DNA of 32,199 bases from an uncultured Eubacteriales bacterium (GCA_910586105.1 CAJUGU010000028.1:2678-34876); one strand, 5' to 3'; shown: positions 1-8,126, numbered from the stretch's first letter. Notes: generated by a model not told the origin, from the letters alone. Program-made: numbers and translations.

Positions 1-10
1 TGCAGGGCAG

Positions 11-80
11 AGCCCTGCCGCTCTCCGCGCAGGGGCGGGTGCCGAGCAAAGCCCTGCCGCTCCCCGCGCAGGGGCGGGTG
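11..80. repeat. Two-copy tandem repeat (31-bp unit, 39-bp period)
   Basis: Positions 11-41 and 50-80 are the same 31 bases with one T/C difference. They are GC-rich and lie directly upstream of the response-regulator promoter. Positions 2-18 also contain a short inverted repeat around AGCCCTGC. No reading frame or known element is recognised. Confidence 0.75.
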
Positions 81-103
81 AAACTTTTTTTGAAATCCGG
101 AAA

Positions 104-139
104 TTTCAGCTTCCTTTCAGCGCCGGGATATATTATAAT
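104..139 (+). promoter_or_regulatory. Response-regulator promoter with PhoB-box-like direct repeat
   Basis: The heptamer TTTCAGC occurs at 104-110 and again at 115-121, giving an 11-bp period with a 4-bp spacer. A good -10 box, TATAAT, lies at 134-139, 12 bp after the second heptamer, and no good -35 box is visible. PhoB/OmpR-family regulators bind 7-bp direct repeats on an 11-bp period placed where the -35 would be. The layout therefore suggests activation, possibly autoregulation by the gene just downstream. The heptamer is not the E. coli PhoB consensus, so the binding protein is inferred. Confidence 0.5.
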
Positions 140-173
140 GAAAGAGTGACAGGTGTTGGAGGTCGTCGAAAAT

Positions 174-857
174 ATGCGCATCCTGGTGATCGAAGATGAA
201 AAACGGCTTGCCGACTCCCTCAAGGCGCTGCTGGAAGCCAAGGGCTTCTCGGTGGAGACCGCCTACGACGGGGAGACCGGCGCGGAATATGCGGAGCTTT
301 GCATTTACGACCTGTTGATCCTGGACGTTATGATGCCCAAGCTCAACGGCTACGACCTCGCACGGCGGGTTCGCGCAAGGCGCTGCTCTGTGCCGATCCT
401 CATGCTGACCGCACGGTCCGATGTGCTCGACCGCATCGAAGGGCTGAACGCAGGGGCGGATTATTATCTTGCGAAGCCATTCGATACCCGCGAGCTGCTG
501 GCCTGCGTCAACGCCCTGCTCCGGCGGCAGGGACAGCAGGTCGACGCCCTTACCTTCGGGAACACCACGCTCGATATTGCCGAAGGCGCCCTTTCCTGCG
601 GCGTGGAACATATCCGCCTTTCGGCGCGTGAATTCGACGTGATGCGCTTCCTGATGCAGGCAGGATCGCACAACCTCTCCAAGGAAGTCCTGCTCTCGCG
701 GGTGTGGGGCTACGATTCCAACGCCGTCGAAAACCATGTCGAGGTCTACGTCGGCTTCCTGCGCAAGAAGCTCGCAAGCATTGGGTCCAATATCCGGATC
801 GTCGCGATCCGCAAGCTCGGCTACCACCTCGAAACCAGCGACAGCCCCGATCCCTAG
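174..857 (+). CDS. OmpR/PhoB-family response regulator
   Basis: This is a DNA-binding response regulator of 227 residues, a normal length for the family. The receiver domain (about 1-115) has the acidic pair in IEDEK, phospho-acceptor Asp51 in ILDVMMP, the TA of PILMLTA and Lys101 in LAKPF. The C-terminal winged helix (about 130-225) includes LSAREFDVMRFL and the recognition-helix region VENHVEVYVGFLRKKL. I chose the ATG at 174 (MRILVIEDEKRL) because family members start there and GGAGG lies at 158-162; a GTG at 153 would add seven residues and overlap that site. The likely partner kinase is at 3271-4503, but a Na/phosphate transporter gene lies between them, which is unusual. Function as a phosphate or cell-envelope regulator is inferred from the neighbours only. 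Confidence 0.93.
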   Translation: MRILVIEDEKRLADSLKALLEAKGFSVETAYDGETGAEYAELCIYDLLILDVMMPKLNGYDLARRVRARRCSVPILMLTARSDVLDRIEGLNAGADYYLAKPFDTRELLACVNALLRRQGQQVDALTFGNTTLDIAEGALSCGVEHIRLSAREFDVMRFLMQAGSHNLSKEVLLSRVWGYDSNAVENHVEVYVGFLRKKLASIGSNIRIVAIRKLGYHLETSDSPDP

Positions 858-1328
858 CGCTCCATCCGGTCGGGAATCGGATCAGGGCAGGGCTGCATAT
901 ACCCGCGAACGCTGAAGATTGCCGTTTGCTTCGCCTGCGCGGCGGGCGCCGGGGCGCTGCCCCTGGGCCCCGGTCCTGCGCGGACAGCGCCAAAGGGACT
1001 CGTCCCTTTGGAATCCCTTTCTCGCCTGCGGGCGGGATCGGCGCAGTCAAAGCCGCTTCTGCGTGTGGCTTCGCCCCGCCAAACGGACGGCGGGACGAAG
1101 TGGCATGATCGGCAGAATTTTTGGAACGTGCGCATAAATCCGCACACGTTGATTCCATCCGTCCTTCCCCAGCGGCCTCCCGCGCCTGCGCGGAGCGGGC
1201 CGCCAGCCTGTGGGCGCGTCCGTTTTTACGGCGCGGTCGCACAGGGCAACGACATTCACAGCCGCTCCGCAGGGGGCCTCCCCCCTGCGCTGACAAAACT
1301 GCGGCGGAAAGGTTTGGTCATCATCATT
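858..1328 (+). other. Long intergenic leader upstream of the transporter
   Basis: No convincing gene is seen in these 471 bases. Upstream in-frame codons of the transporter run back to 1008, but they are low-complexity and unlike the family. The stretch holds a dispersed repeat (974-1037), an imperfect inverted repeat around 1125-1155 (AACGTGCG / CGCACACGTT) and a 9-bp GC stem at 1268-1276/1281-1289 close to the start codon. The last could act as a leader structure. No clear sigma-A promoter was found, so read-through from the regulator promoter is possible. Confidence 0.5.
974..1037 (+). repeat. Dispersed hairpin repeat, copy A
   Basis: This 64-bp sequence has a 9-bp perfect stem at 990-998/1003-1011 with a 4-base loop. 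It is flanked by TCCTGCGCGGAC on the left and CGCCTGCGGGCGGGA on the right. The same flanks occur inverted at 4657-4720. The stem differs between copies at two base pairs, and both are compensatory (G-C to A-T), so pairing has been kept. Confidence 0.7.
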
Positions 1329-3092
1329 ATGGATATCTCCAACATCATCTCCCTGCTCAGCGGGACGGCGCTCTTCCTGTTCGGCATGTCCCTGATGGGC
1401 GACGGCTTGAAGAAGGTCGCCGGGAACCGGCTCGAGATCCTGCTTTATAAGCTGACGAGCACCCCCTGGAAGGGCATCCTGCTGGGTACCGGCGTGACCG
1501 CCGTCATCCAGTCGTCCTCCGCCACCTCGGCAATGGTGGTCGGCTTCGTCAATTCCGGCATGATGAAATTCCGCCAGTCCATCGGCATCATCCTCGGTTC
1601 GATCCTCGGTACCAGCATCACCGGCTGGGTCATCTGCCTTTCCAGCCTGAGCGGCGGGGGCGGTTGGGTCAAACTGCTTTCCACAGCCACGATTACCGGC
1701 GTGGTCTCGATCGTCGGCATCATCCTGCGGATGTTCAGCAAAAAGCAAAGCCATATCCATACCGGCGACATCATGCTCGGCTTTGCCGTGCTGATGTTCG
1801 GCATGAGCGCCATGAGCGGCTCGGTCGCCCCGCTGACCGAAAGCGAAGGCTTCGTCAGCGTGCTGACCGTGTTCTCCAATCCCCTGCTCGGCATCCTGGC
1901 CGGCGCGCTGTTCACCTGCATCCTGCAAAGCGCTTCCGCTACGGTCGGTATCTTGCAGGCGCTCGCCATCACCGGAGCGATCGATTTCTCGACCGCCTTC
2001 CCGCTCATCATGGGTATCGCCATCGGTTCCGCCGTGCCGGTGCTCCTGTCTGCCCTCGGCGCAAATGCCGACGGCAAACGTACCTCCTGCGTTTACCTGC
2101 TGACGAATATTTTCGGCTCCATCCTCTGCGGCTGCGTGTTCTATGCGGTAAACGCCGCGCACCCCTTCTCCTTCCTGCACCTCACCATGACGACCTGGAC
2201 GATCGCCCTGCTGAACACCACCTTCCGGCTCGTCACCGTGCTGGCCCTCTGGCCGCTGATCGGCGTGCTGGAAAAGGTCACCTGCAAGCTGGTCAAGGAT
2301 CGGCCCGCTTCCGGGACCGAAAAGAAGAAGAACGGCCAGATCCAGCCCGAAGACCGCTTCCTCCCCTATCCGCCGCTTGCGATCTCGCAGTGCCGCGAGT
2401 TCATCATCGCGATGGCGGCGGGCGCGCGTAACAGCGTGTTCGCGGCGCTCGAGCTGACGCACAGCTACAGCAGCGAGGGGTACCGCCGGGTCGAAGCGCT
2501 GGAAAAGGAATCCGACCGCTACGAGGACGGCATCGGCACCTACCTCATGAAGATCACGCGCCGTGAGCTGAACAGCTCCCAGAACGCGGAAGTCTCCGAA
2601 TTTTTTCACACCCTGCCGGATTTTGAACGCATCTCCGACCACGCGCTGAATATCGCGGAAACAGCGCAGGAAATCCACCAGAAGGGCATTACATACTCCG
2701 AAAACGCATGCCGTGAGCTCCAGGTCATCGGGGCTGCGGTCGCGGATATCGTTTCGATCACAGTCGACGCGTTTTCCCGCAACGACGCGCGGCTCGCCTC
2801 CCATGTCGAACCGCTCGAACAGGTCATCGACGAACTGTGCAGCCAGCTCAAACAGAACCATGTTACGCGCTTGCAGTGCAGCGAATGCTCGTTGGAACAG
2901 GGTTTCACCTTCAACAACCTGCTGGTCGATTACGAACGCATTTCCGACCACTGCTCCAACATCGCGCTGGCGCTGTTGGAGGTCAAGGCGGACGCCTTCA
3001 ACACCCACGAGTATATGAAGAAGCTCGAAGACGCAAAACAGGCGTCCTTCGACCGCCATTTTCAGGAATACCTCGAAAAATATGCATTATAA
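1329..3092 (+). CDS. Na/phosphate cotransporter with C-terminal PhoU domain (NptA/YjbB type)
   Basis: Predicted sodium-dependent phosphate carrier of the inner membrane, 587 residues from ATG 1329 (MDISNIISLLSG). Two inverted-repeat Na/Pi-II halves are seen, each with the signature QSSSAT or QSASAT: GVTAVIQSSSATSAMVVG near residue 60 and CILQSASATVGILQA near residue 200. About eight hydrophobic segments fill residues 1-320. A cytoplasmic PhoU-like helical domain follows from about 350, with two metal-binding-type motifs, FERISDHALNIAE and YERISDHCSNIA. Family members of 530-600 residues with this fusion are common in Firmicutes. The start was moved downstream from 1008 because the extra residues are not membrane-like. 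It lies between a response regulator and a histidine kinase, so PhoU-like signalling to that kinase is a reasonable inference. Confidence 0.92.
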   Translation: MDISNIISLLSGTALFLFGMSLMGDGLKKVAGNRLEILLYKLTSTPWKGILLGTGVTAVIQSSSATSAMVVGFVNSGMMKFRQSIGIILGSILGTSITGWVICLSSLSGGGGWVKLLSTATITGVVSIVGIILRMFSKKQSHIHTGDIMLGFAVLMFGMSAMSGSVAPLTESEGFVSVLTVFSNPLLGILAGALFTCILQSASATVGILQALAITGAIDFSTAFPLIMGIAIGSAVPVLLSALGANADGKRTSCVYLLTNIFGSILCGCVFYAVNAAHPFSFLHLTMTTWTIALLNTTFRLVTVLALWPLIGVLEKVTCKLVKDRPASGTEKKKNGQIQPEDRFLPYPPLAISQCREFIIAMAAGARNSVFAALELTHSYSSEGYRRVEALEKESDRYEDGIGTYLMKITRRELNSSQNAEVSEFFHTLPDFERISDHALNIAETAQEIHQKGITYSENACRELQVIGAAVADIVSITVDAFSRNDARLASHVEPLEQVIDELCSQLKQNHVTRLQCSECSLEQGFTFNNLLVDYERISDHCSNIALALLEVKADAFNTHEYMKKLEDAKQASFDRHFQEYLEKYAL

Positions 3093-3103
3093 TCTTCCGC
3101 AAC

Positions 3104-3138
3104 GCCCGCGCCGCAGGATCCAATGCCACGGCGCGGGC
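3104..3138 (+). other. GC-rich hairpin after the transporter gene
   Basis: A perfect 10-bp stem, GCCCGCGCCG (3104-3113) with CGGCGCGGGC (3129-3138), encloses a 15-base loop 11 bases after the transporter stop. No T-run follows, so it is more likely an mRNA 3'-stabilising or partial attenuation element ahead of the kinase gene than a full terminator. Confidence 0.55.
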
Positions 3139-3270
3139 CTTGTCTGCCCGCAGGGGGGCTGCCGTGACGGCGGGACGCAATCTCCCGGCAAGGAACGCCT
3201 GCGTGCCAGGCCGTGAACCGTATTTTGAACCGTATCCCGATCCGCCGAACCCGTAAAAGGAGGGCCCCGC

Positions 3271-4503
3271 ATGATCCGCCGCCTGCGCATCAAATTCGTT
3301 TGTATCAATATGGCCATCGTCGTCCTGATGCTGTGCCTGATCCTTGGCACCGTGCTCCATTTCACCCAACGCAACGCCGAGCGTGAAAGCATCCGCATGA
3401 TGCAGGCGGCGGCGCTCGCCCCGCGTCCGCCCGAGCTGCCGAACGCACCGGCGGGCCGGATGCGTCTGCCCTGTTTCACCGTCCGGCAACTGCCCGACGG
3501 CAGCCTTTCCGCCTCTGGCAGCGATTTCTTCGATCTTACCGGGCAGGATACCTTGGCGGAGCTGTACGCGAAAGCCTCCGCTTCCGACGCGCTGACCGGA
3601 ATCCTCCCGGATCACGGCCTGCGTTATCTGCGCGTCGGCACGCCGGAGGGCTCCTGCATCGTGTTTGCCGATATCACGAATGAACAGGCGTCCCAGCGCG
3701 GGCTGCTGCGCTCCTGCCTGTTGATCGGCGGGGCCGGAACGGCAGGGTTCTTCGTTATCAGCGTCCTGCTGTCTTTTTGGGCGGTCATACCGGTCGAATC
3801 CGCCTGGAAGCAGCAGCGGCAATTCGTTTCGGATGCGTCGCACGAGCTCAAGACCCCGTTGACCGTGATCCTGACGAACGCCGAATTGCTGCACGACCAC
3901 AGCGCGCCGCAAGCGGCGCGGGAGCAGTTCGTGGATAACATCCTTGTGATGTCCCGGCAGATGCGGGCGCTGATCGAAAACCTGCTCGATCTGGCCCGGA
4001 TCGACAACGGCGCGACCAGGCAAACCGTCGGCACGGTCGACCTCAGCCACGTGACCGCGAGCGCGCTGCTGCCCTTTGAACCGGTTTGCTTTGAAAAAGG
4101 GTTGACGTTATCCGAACGAGTCGAGGAAGGGATCCTTATCCGGGGGAGCGAGGCCCGCCTGAAGCAGGTGGTCGAGATCTTTTTGGATAACGCGCAAAAA
4201 TATGCCGCGCCGCAGGGCGAGATCGCTGTGACCCTGAAACGCAGCGGCAAAGGACACTGCCTGTTGTCGGTCGCAAACCCCGGCGAAACGCTTTCGCCGC
4301 GGCAGCTCCGCGATATCTTTAAACGGTTTTACCGCGCCGATGAAGCGCGCAGCCGCGACGGCAGTTATGGGTTGGGGTTGTCCATCGCGGAAGCCGTCGT
4401 GAAGCAGCACCGCGGGCGCGTCTGGGCGGAAAGCACGAACGGTGTGAATACGTTTTTCGTTTCATTTCCGACGCTTCCGCGTGATGAAACTGTGTCAAAA
4501 TAA
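3271..4503 (+). CDS. Membrane sensor histidine kinase (PhoR/CssS-like)
   Basis: This is a 410-residue sensor kinase. Membrane segment 1 spans about residues 9-31 (CINMAIVVLMLCLILG) and segment 2 about 146-170 (LLIGGAGTAGFFVISVLL). They enclose a roughly 110-residue extracytoplasmic sensor with no recognised fold. Segment 2 passes almost directly into the dimerisation helix, with no room for a HAMP or PAS domain. Kinase motifs are the H-box SHELKTPL with phospho-acceptor His191, the N-box EIFLDNAQKYA, the F-box FKRFYRADEA and the G2 box GSYGLGLSIAEAVV. AAAGGAGG sits 7 bases before the ATG. It is the probable partner of the regulator at 174-857, although 178 bp and a hairpin separate it from the preceding transporter gene. 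Confidence 0.92.
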   Translation: MIRRLRIKFVCINMAIVVLMLCLILGTVLHFTQRNAERESIRMMQAAALAPRPPELPNAPAGRMRLPCFTVRQLPDGSLSASGSDFFDLTGQDTLAELYAKASASDALTGILPDHGLRYLRVGTPEGSCIVFADITNEQASQRGLLRSCLLIGGAGTAGFFVISVLLSFWAVIPVESAWKQQRQFVSDASHELKTPLTVILTNAELLHDHSAPQAAREQFVDNILVMSRQMRALIENLLDLARIDNGATRQTVGTVDLSHVTASALLPFEPVCFEKGLTLSERVEEGILIRGSEARLKQVVEIFLDNAQKYAAPQGEIAVTLKRSGKGHCLLSVANPGETLSPRQLRDIFKRFYRADEARSRDGSYGLGLSIAEAVVKQHRGRVWAESTNGVNTFFVSFPTLPRDETVSK

Positions 4504-4504
4504 A

Positions 4505-4560
4505 GAAAAAACGCTGTGCAGGATGCCCGATCGCGACAGTCTGCACAGCGCTTTTGCTTT
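4505..4560 (+). terminator. Rho-independent terminator after the kinase gene (probably bidirectional)
   Basis: The 10-bp stem CGCTGTGCAG (4512-4521) / CTGCACAGCG (4541-4550) is followed by CTTTTGCTTT. An A-run (GAAAAAA) precedes it, so it could also stop transcription arriving from the ymdB side. It starts right after the kinase stop codon. Confidence 0.75.
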
Positions 4561-4656
4561 GCGGCAGGAATGGTTTTTTTTGAGCCTTTGGCCGTAAAGC
4601 CCTTCGGCGAATGCGTCGGAATCACGCGGGCGTTCATCCGGGGCTTGCGTCCCCCG

Positions 4657-4720
4657 TCCCGCCCGCAGGCGAACATGGGAGTCCAGAGGGGTTAGCCCCT
4701 CTGGCGCCGTCCGCGCAGGA
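4657..4720 (-). repeat. Dispersed hairpin repeat, copy B (inverted relative to copy A)
   Basis: The reverse complement matches copy A (974-1037) along its whole length with scattered differences. The central stem is CCAGAGGGG (4683-4691) / CCCCTCTGG (4696-4704) with a 4-base loop. Copies A and B lie on either side of the transporter and kinase genes in inverted orientation. No coding potential is evident. Confidence 0.7.
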
Positions 4721-4752
4721 CTATAGCGCTCCCGCTCAGCGAACGCCCTCCC

Positions 4753-5535
4753 TCACGGCTGCGTGCGATCAAACACGCGTTCCACCCGCGTACATTTCCC
4801 CGTCTGCAAATCGATGTCAAACACCGCGCCGGACAAGGCGCATTCCCCTTCCGCCGGTCGGAAGCGCTCGGTCAGGTCGCCCCGGAACATTGCCACCGAC
4901 TGCTTCGGATCGACCCCCAGCACCGACCAGATCGGCCCGGTCATCCCGATATCCGTGAGATACCCGGAGCCCTGCGGGTTGACCCGCTCGTCCGCCGTCT
5001 GTACATGCGTATGCGTGCCCCATACCGCCGCGCAGCGCCCGTCCAGGTAATACCCCATGGCGAGCTTTTCCGACGTTGCGCCCGCGTGCATCTCGCACAC
5101 GGCCAGATCGTATTTTCCCCCCAGCGACCGTAAAATACGGTCTGCGGCAAGGAATGGGTTGTCCGGCCCGAAATCCATCTCGCACCGCCCGATCAGGTTG
5201 AGCACCAGCAGCCGGTATCCGCAGCAATCATACACGCCATAGCCTTCCCCGGGAGCCTGCGGCGCCAGATTGGCTGGACGCAGCACATACCGGTTATCCT
5301 CCAGATAAGAAACGATCTGCCGCCGGTTCCAAACATGGTTGCCAAGCGTGAGTACGTCCGCCCCCGCTGCAAAAATACGATCCGCCTGTTCGGGCAGGAT
5401 GCCGGTCATGGACGCGTTTTCCCCGTTCACTACCGTAAAATCCACGCCGTAATACCGTTTGACCGGCCGCAGCCGCTTTTCCAGGGCGCGCAGCCCCGGC
5501 TCCCCTACGATATCGCCTACCGCTAACAGTTTCAT
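4753..5535 (-). CDS. ymdB: YmdB-family metallophosphoesterase
   Basis: This 260-residue cytoplasmic binuclear metal phosphodiesterase belongs to the family of B. subtilis YmdB, which hydrolyses 2',3'-cyclic nucleotides and affects biofilm decisions. Motifs in order are AVGDIVGEPG (N-terminal Asp), VVNGENAS, TLGNHVWNRR, VCEMHAGATSEK and GTHTHVQTADERV, followed by TDIGMTGP. These supply the expected Asp, Asn and His metal ligands, and the length is typical. It is the last gene of a minus-strand group glmU-prs-ymdB but lies 138 bp after prs behind a terminator-like hairpin, so it may be expressed partly on its own. GGGAG lies 8 bases before the ATG. In many Firmicutes ymdB sits near rny instead, so this neighbourhood is less usual. 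Confidence 0.93.
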   Translation of the reverse strand: MKLLAVGDIVGEPGLRALEKRLRPVKRYYGVDFTVVNGENASMTGILPEQADRIFAAGADVLTLGNHVWNRRQIVSYLEDNRYVLRPANLAPQAPGEGYGVYDCCGYRLLVLNLIGRCEMDFGPDNPFLAADRILRSLGGKYDLAVCEMHAGATSEKLAMGYYLDGRCAAVWGTHTHVQTADERVNPQGSGYLTDIGMTGPIWSVLGVDPKQSVAMFRGDLTERFRPAEGECALSGAVFDIDLQTGKCTRVERVFDRTQP

Positions 5536-5591
5536 CCCTGACGCTCCCTTCCTGATGCAGACCCTTTGACGGCGCCGGCCCGCCGCCCATC

Positions 5592-5620
5592 AAAAAAGGA
5601 CGGCGCGGTCCCCCTGCGCC
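5592..5620 (-). terminator. Possible terminator or attenuator between prs and ymdB
   Basis: Read on the minus strand, GGCGC and GCGCC form a short stem, followed by GTCC and six T residues. A second 8-bp stem (TGCCCGGC / GCCGGGCA) lies just upstream, nearer prs. Together they suggest partial termination after prs. The stem is short, so confidence is low. Confidence 0.4.
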
Positions 5621-5673
5621 TGCCCGGCAGTTCCTTCGCCGCCGGGCAAACGTCTGTTTTCCATGCAACCGGC

Positions 5674-6633
5674 TTAGCCGAACAGCGGCGAGACCGAACG
5701 CTCTTCATAGATCCGCGCGATCGCCTCCGCAAGGACGGGCGCGACCGACAGGGTACGGATTTTCGGGATCCGTTTTTCCGCTTGCAGGGGGATGTTGTCC
5801 AAGATCGTCAGCTCCCGGATCGGGCTTTTTTCGATCAGCTCGATCGCCTGCCCGGAGAGGACGCCGTGCGTCGCACAGGCATAGATTTCGGACGCGCCGC
5901 CCTTTTCGACCAGCGCCTCAGCGGCGTGGCAGAGCGTGCCCGCCGTGTCGATCAGGTCGTCAATGATCACGACCTTTTTATCGCGCACATCGCCAATGAT
6001 GTTCATGACCTCGGAAACGTTCGCCTTGGGGCGGCGCTTGTCAATGATCGCCAGCGGCAGGTCGAGCTTTTCGGCGAACTTACGCGCGCGGTTGACCGAG
6101 CCCAGATCGGGCGAAACGATCACCATATCGTCCCGCCCAACGCCAAACTGCTCGGCCAGCGCGGGAATCAGTACGGCCGAACCATGCATATTATCCACCG
6201 GGATATTGAAGAAGCCCTGAATCTGCGCGGCGTGCAGGTCCATCGTCAGGACGCGGTCCGCGCCGGCGGTCGCGATCATGTCCGCGACCAGCTTGGCGGA
6301 AATCGGGTCGCGCGCCTTGCTCTTGCGGTCCTGACGCGCGTAGCCGAAATACGGCATGACCGCCGTGATGCGTCCTGCCGACGCGCGGCGGCAGCAGTCG
6401 ATCATAATCAACAGCTCCATCAGATGGTCGTTGACCGGTACGCAGGTCGATTGTACCAGAAACACATCCGAGCCGCGCACGGTCTCGCTGATCGAAACCG
6501 AGGTCTCCCCGTCCGAAAACGTGGAAACGGTCGCATTGCCCAGCCGCAGCCCCAGGGCAGACGCAATGCTTTCCGCAAGCGCCGGGTTCGAGTTGCCGGA
6601 AAAAATCTTGATATTGTTGCCATGAGCGATCAT
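5674..6633 (-). CDS. prs: Ribose-phosphate pyrophosphokinase (PRPP synthetase)
   Basis: Prs makes PRPP from ribose 5-phosphate and ATP for nucleotide, histidine and tryptophan synthesis in the cytosol. At 319 residues it has the usual length. Class I motifs are present: KIFSGNSNPALA at the N-terminus, the catalytic flexible-loop region GYARQDRKSKARDPIS, the metal-binding MDLHAAQIQGFF and the PRPP-binding loop VVIIDDLIDTAGTL. AGGGGGT precedes the ATG. It follows glmU by 59 bp on the same strand, the glmU-prs order known from Bacillus and many Clostridia, so co-transcription is likely. Sequence agreement with the family is continuous with no visible gaps. Confidence 0.97.
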   Translation of the reverse strand: MIAHGNNIKIFSGNSNPALAESIASALGLRLGNATVSTFSDGETSVSISETVRGSDVFLVQSTCVPVNDHLMELLIMIDCCRRASAGRITAVMPYFGYARQDRKSKARDPISAKLVADMIATAGADRVLTMDLHAAQIQGFFNIPVDNMHGSAVLIPALAEQFGVGRDDMVIVSPDLGSVNRARKFAEKLDLPLAIIDKRRPKANVSEVMNIIGDVRDKKVVIIDDLIDTAGTLCHAAEALVEKGGASEIYACATHGVLSGQAIELIEKSPIRELTILDNIPLQAEKRIPKIRTLSVAPVLAEAIARIYEERSVSPLFG

Positions 6634-6692
6634 TTTAAAATACCCCCTGAATGGTATGTTTTCACAGTTTCATCCTGCCGAAAGGCGTGGCC

Positions 6693-7901
6693 TTATTCCT
6701 TGCCGTGCGCCGCGCGGCGGCGGTCATTCCAGCCCTCGTAAACCGTCTGGCGGGAGCGGGCGACGGCGAGCGCGCCGTCCGGCACATCCTTCGTGACCGT
6801 CGTACCGGCGGCGGTGAAGACCCGATCGCCCAGGCTGACCGGCGAGACCAGATTGGTGTTGCACCCAATAAAGCAGTCGTCTCCAATGACGGTCTGGTAT
6901 TTGTTGTAGCCGTCGTAGTTGACGACGACGGTGCCGCAGCCGAAGTTCACCCGCTCGCCGACCTGCGCGTCGCCGATATACGTGAGGTGGGAGACCTTCG
7001 TGCCGTCGCCGATCTGCGCCTTTTTCAGCTCGACGAAATCGCCGATCCGGGTATGGTCGCCGACCTTGCAGCCGGGGCGCACATAAGCGAACGGGCCGAC
7101 CGTCGCCTGACAGCCGATCTCGCTTTCATAGACCTGCGAGCTGTTCACCGTCGTGCCCGCGCCGATCGACGCCTTTTCCAGGATCGTGTTCGGGCCGATC
7201 ACCGCGCCTTCCGCGACGCGGCAGCCCTCCCGGATCAGGCAGCCCGGCAGCAGCACCGCGCCCGGGGCAATGTCGGCGTCCGGCGCGATATAGGTGCTTT
7301 CCGGCGCGAAGATCTGCACGCCCTTTTGCATCAGCCCCAGGTTGATCCGCTCGGTCAGGCGCTTCTGCGCCTGATATGCGGCGGCGGCGTCCGCGACCTC
7401 GACCGCGTCGGGCGCCTGCGCCGCGCCGACCGCTTCGCCGCATGCAGCCGCCGCTTCCACCAGCCGCTGGAAGCTCTCCGGCGCGATGGCCAGCGCTTCC
7501 CGGAACGCCTGCGGGGTAAAGATCGCCGTGCGCAGGACGCGTTCGCCGTTCCCGTGAATGACGCTGGCGATCTCGCCGTCTGCGCCGCGCACTGCGGCAA
7601 GGCCGTCCGCAGTCTCCCCGGCAAGCAGGAGCGTGACGCCGCTGCCCACCGCAAAATGCGTCTCAGCCAGACGGCGGTAATCGTCTTCGGTCAGTTCCGG
7701 GCAGGGCGCGCACACCAGAAGCACCGCGTCCACGCCTTCCGCCAGCGGCAGGAGCGCCTCCCGCGTGAAGGGGGCGAACACCGGTTCCCCGCATTCCGGC
7801 GGAAGGCTCCGCCGCACCCAATCCCCGGCCGTGTCAAATAAAACCCTGTGGGAAAATATGCCGCCCGGTCCGCCGGGCAGGACGGTCGCTATCTTATCCA
7901 T
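6693..7901 (-). CDS. glmU: GlmU-like glucosamine-1-phosphate acetyltransferase with degenerate N-terminal domain
   Basis: GlmU normally acetylates glucosamine-1-phosphate and then uridylates it to UDP-GlcNAc. The C-terminal half here (about 195-400) is a clear left-handed beta-helix acetyltransferase: hexapeptide repeats, FAYVRPG, DFVELKKAQIGDGTK, SHLTYIGDA with the catalytic-type His, and VVNYDGYNK. The N-terminal part (about 1-180) does not match a working uridyltransferase. The family motif LxxGxGTRM and the following PK are replaced by VLPGGPGGIFSHRVLFD, and the protein is 402 residues instead of about 456. It is therefore probably a mono-functional acetyltransferase, and uridylation would need another enzyme. 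The acetyl-CoA-site Ser of IGSxTQLVAP is Cys here (IGCNTNLVSP). It precedes prs in the usual order. The start has only a weak GA-rich ribosome site. Confidence 0.88.
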   Translation of the reverse strand: MDKIATVLPGGPGGIFSHRVLFDTAGDWVRRSLPPECGEPVFAPFTREALLPLAEGVDAVLLVCAPCPELTEDDYRRLAETHFAVGSGVTLLLAGETADGLAAVRGADGEIASVIHGNGERVLRTAIFTPQAFREALAIAPESFQRLVEAAAACGEAVGAAQAPDAVEVADAAAAYQAQKRLTERINLGLMQKGVQIFAPESTYIAPDADIAPGAVLLPGCLIREGCRVAEGAVIGPNTILEKASIGAGTTVNSSQVYESEIGCQATVGPFAYVRPGCKVGDHTRIGDFVELKKAQIGDGTKVSHLTYIGDAQVGERVNFGCGTVVVNYDGYNKYQTVIGDDCFIGCNTNLVSPVSLGDRVFTAAGTTVTKDVPDGALAVARSRQTVYEGWNDRRRAAHGKE

Positions 7902-7965
7902 CTTCTCGTTCCATCCATTCCTTGAGGATTCGCCTGTTCAGGCATCATAAATCATTACACCATCC

Positions 7966-7971
7966 ATTATA
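7966..7971 (-). promoter_or_regulatory. Candidate -10 box for glmU-prs
   Basis: On the minus strand TATAAT lies about 65 bases before the glmU ATG. No convincing -35 is seen at 16-18 bp. A small palindrome, GCCTGTTCAGGC (7932-7943), lies in the leader. The call rests mainly on the -10 match in an AT-rich patch between divergent genes. Confidence 0.4.
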
Positions 7972-8023
7972 CATGAAAATTCTCGAAATTGCATCTACAA
8001 ATGAGAGAAAATTTTACTGCATC

Positions 8024-8052
8024 TTGCGTCCGGTCTGGTAAAAGGGTATAAT
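8024..8052 (+). promoter_or_regulatory. Sigma-A-type promoter for the DnaD/DnaI gene pair
   Basis: TTGCGT (8024-8029), a 17-bp spacer and a perfect TATAAT (8047-8052) lie 75 bp before the first gene start. Spacing is ideal and no competing gene is present, so this probably drives both primosome genes. Confidence 0.75.
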
Positions 8053-8126
8053 AGACAGGGATCCGGTCGGGAAATCACGGGAAATCACAGCCGCGCCCGA
8101 AAGGATCGAAACGGAGGATCGACCAA

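Noticed and set aside
11..80. Start of a CRISPR-like array
   Set aside because: Only two units with an 8-base interval, no spacer of normal length and no cas genes.
1008..1328. Upstream extension of the Na/phosphate transporter by 107 codons
   Set aside because: The residues are low-complexity, cover a dispersed repeat and are not part of the family; the membrane protein starts naturally at 1329.
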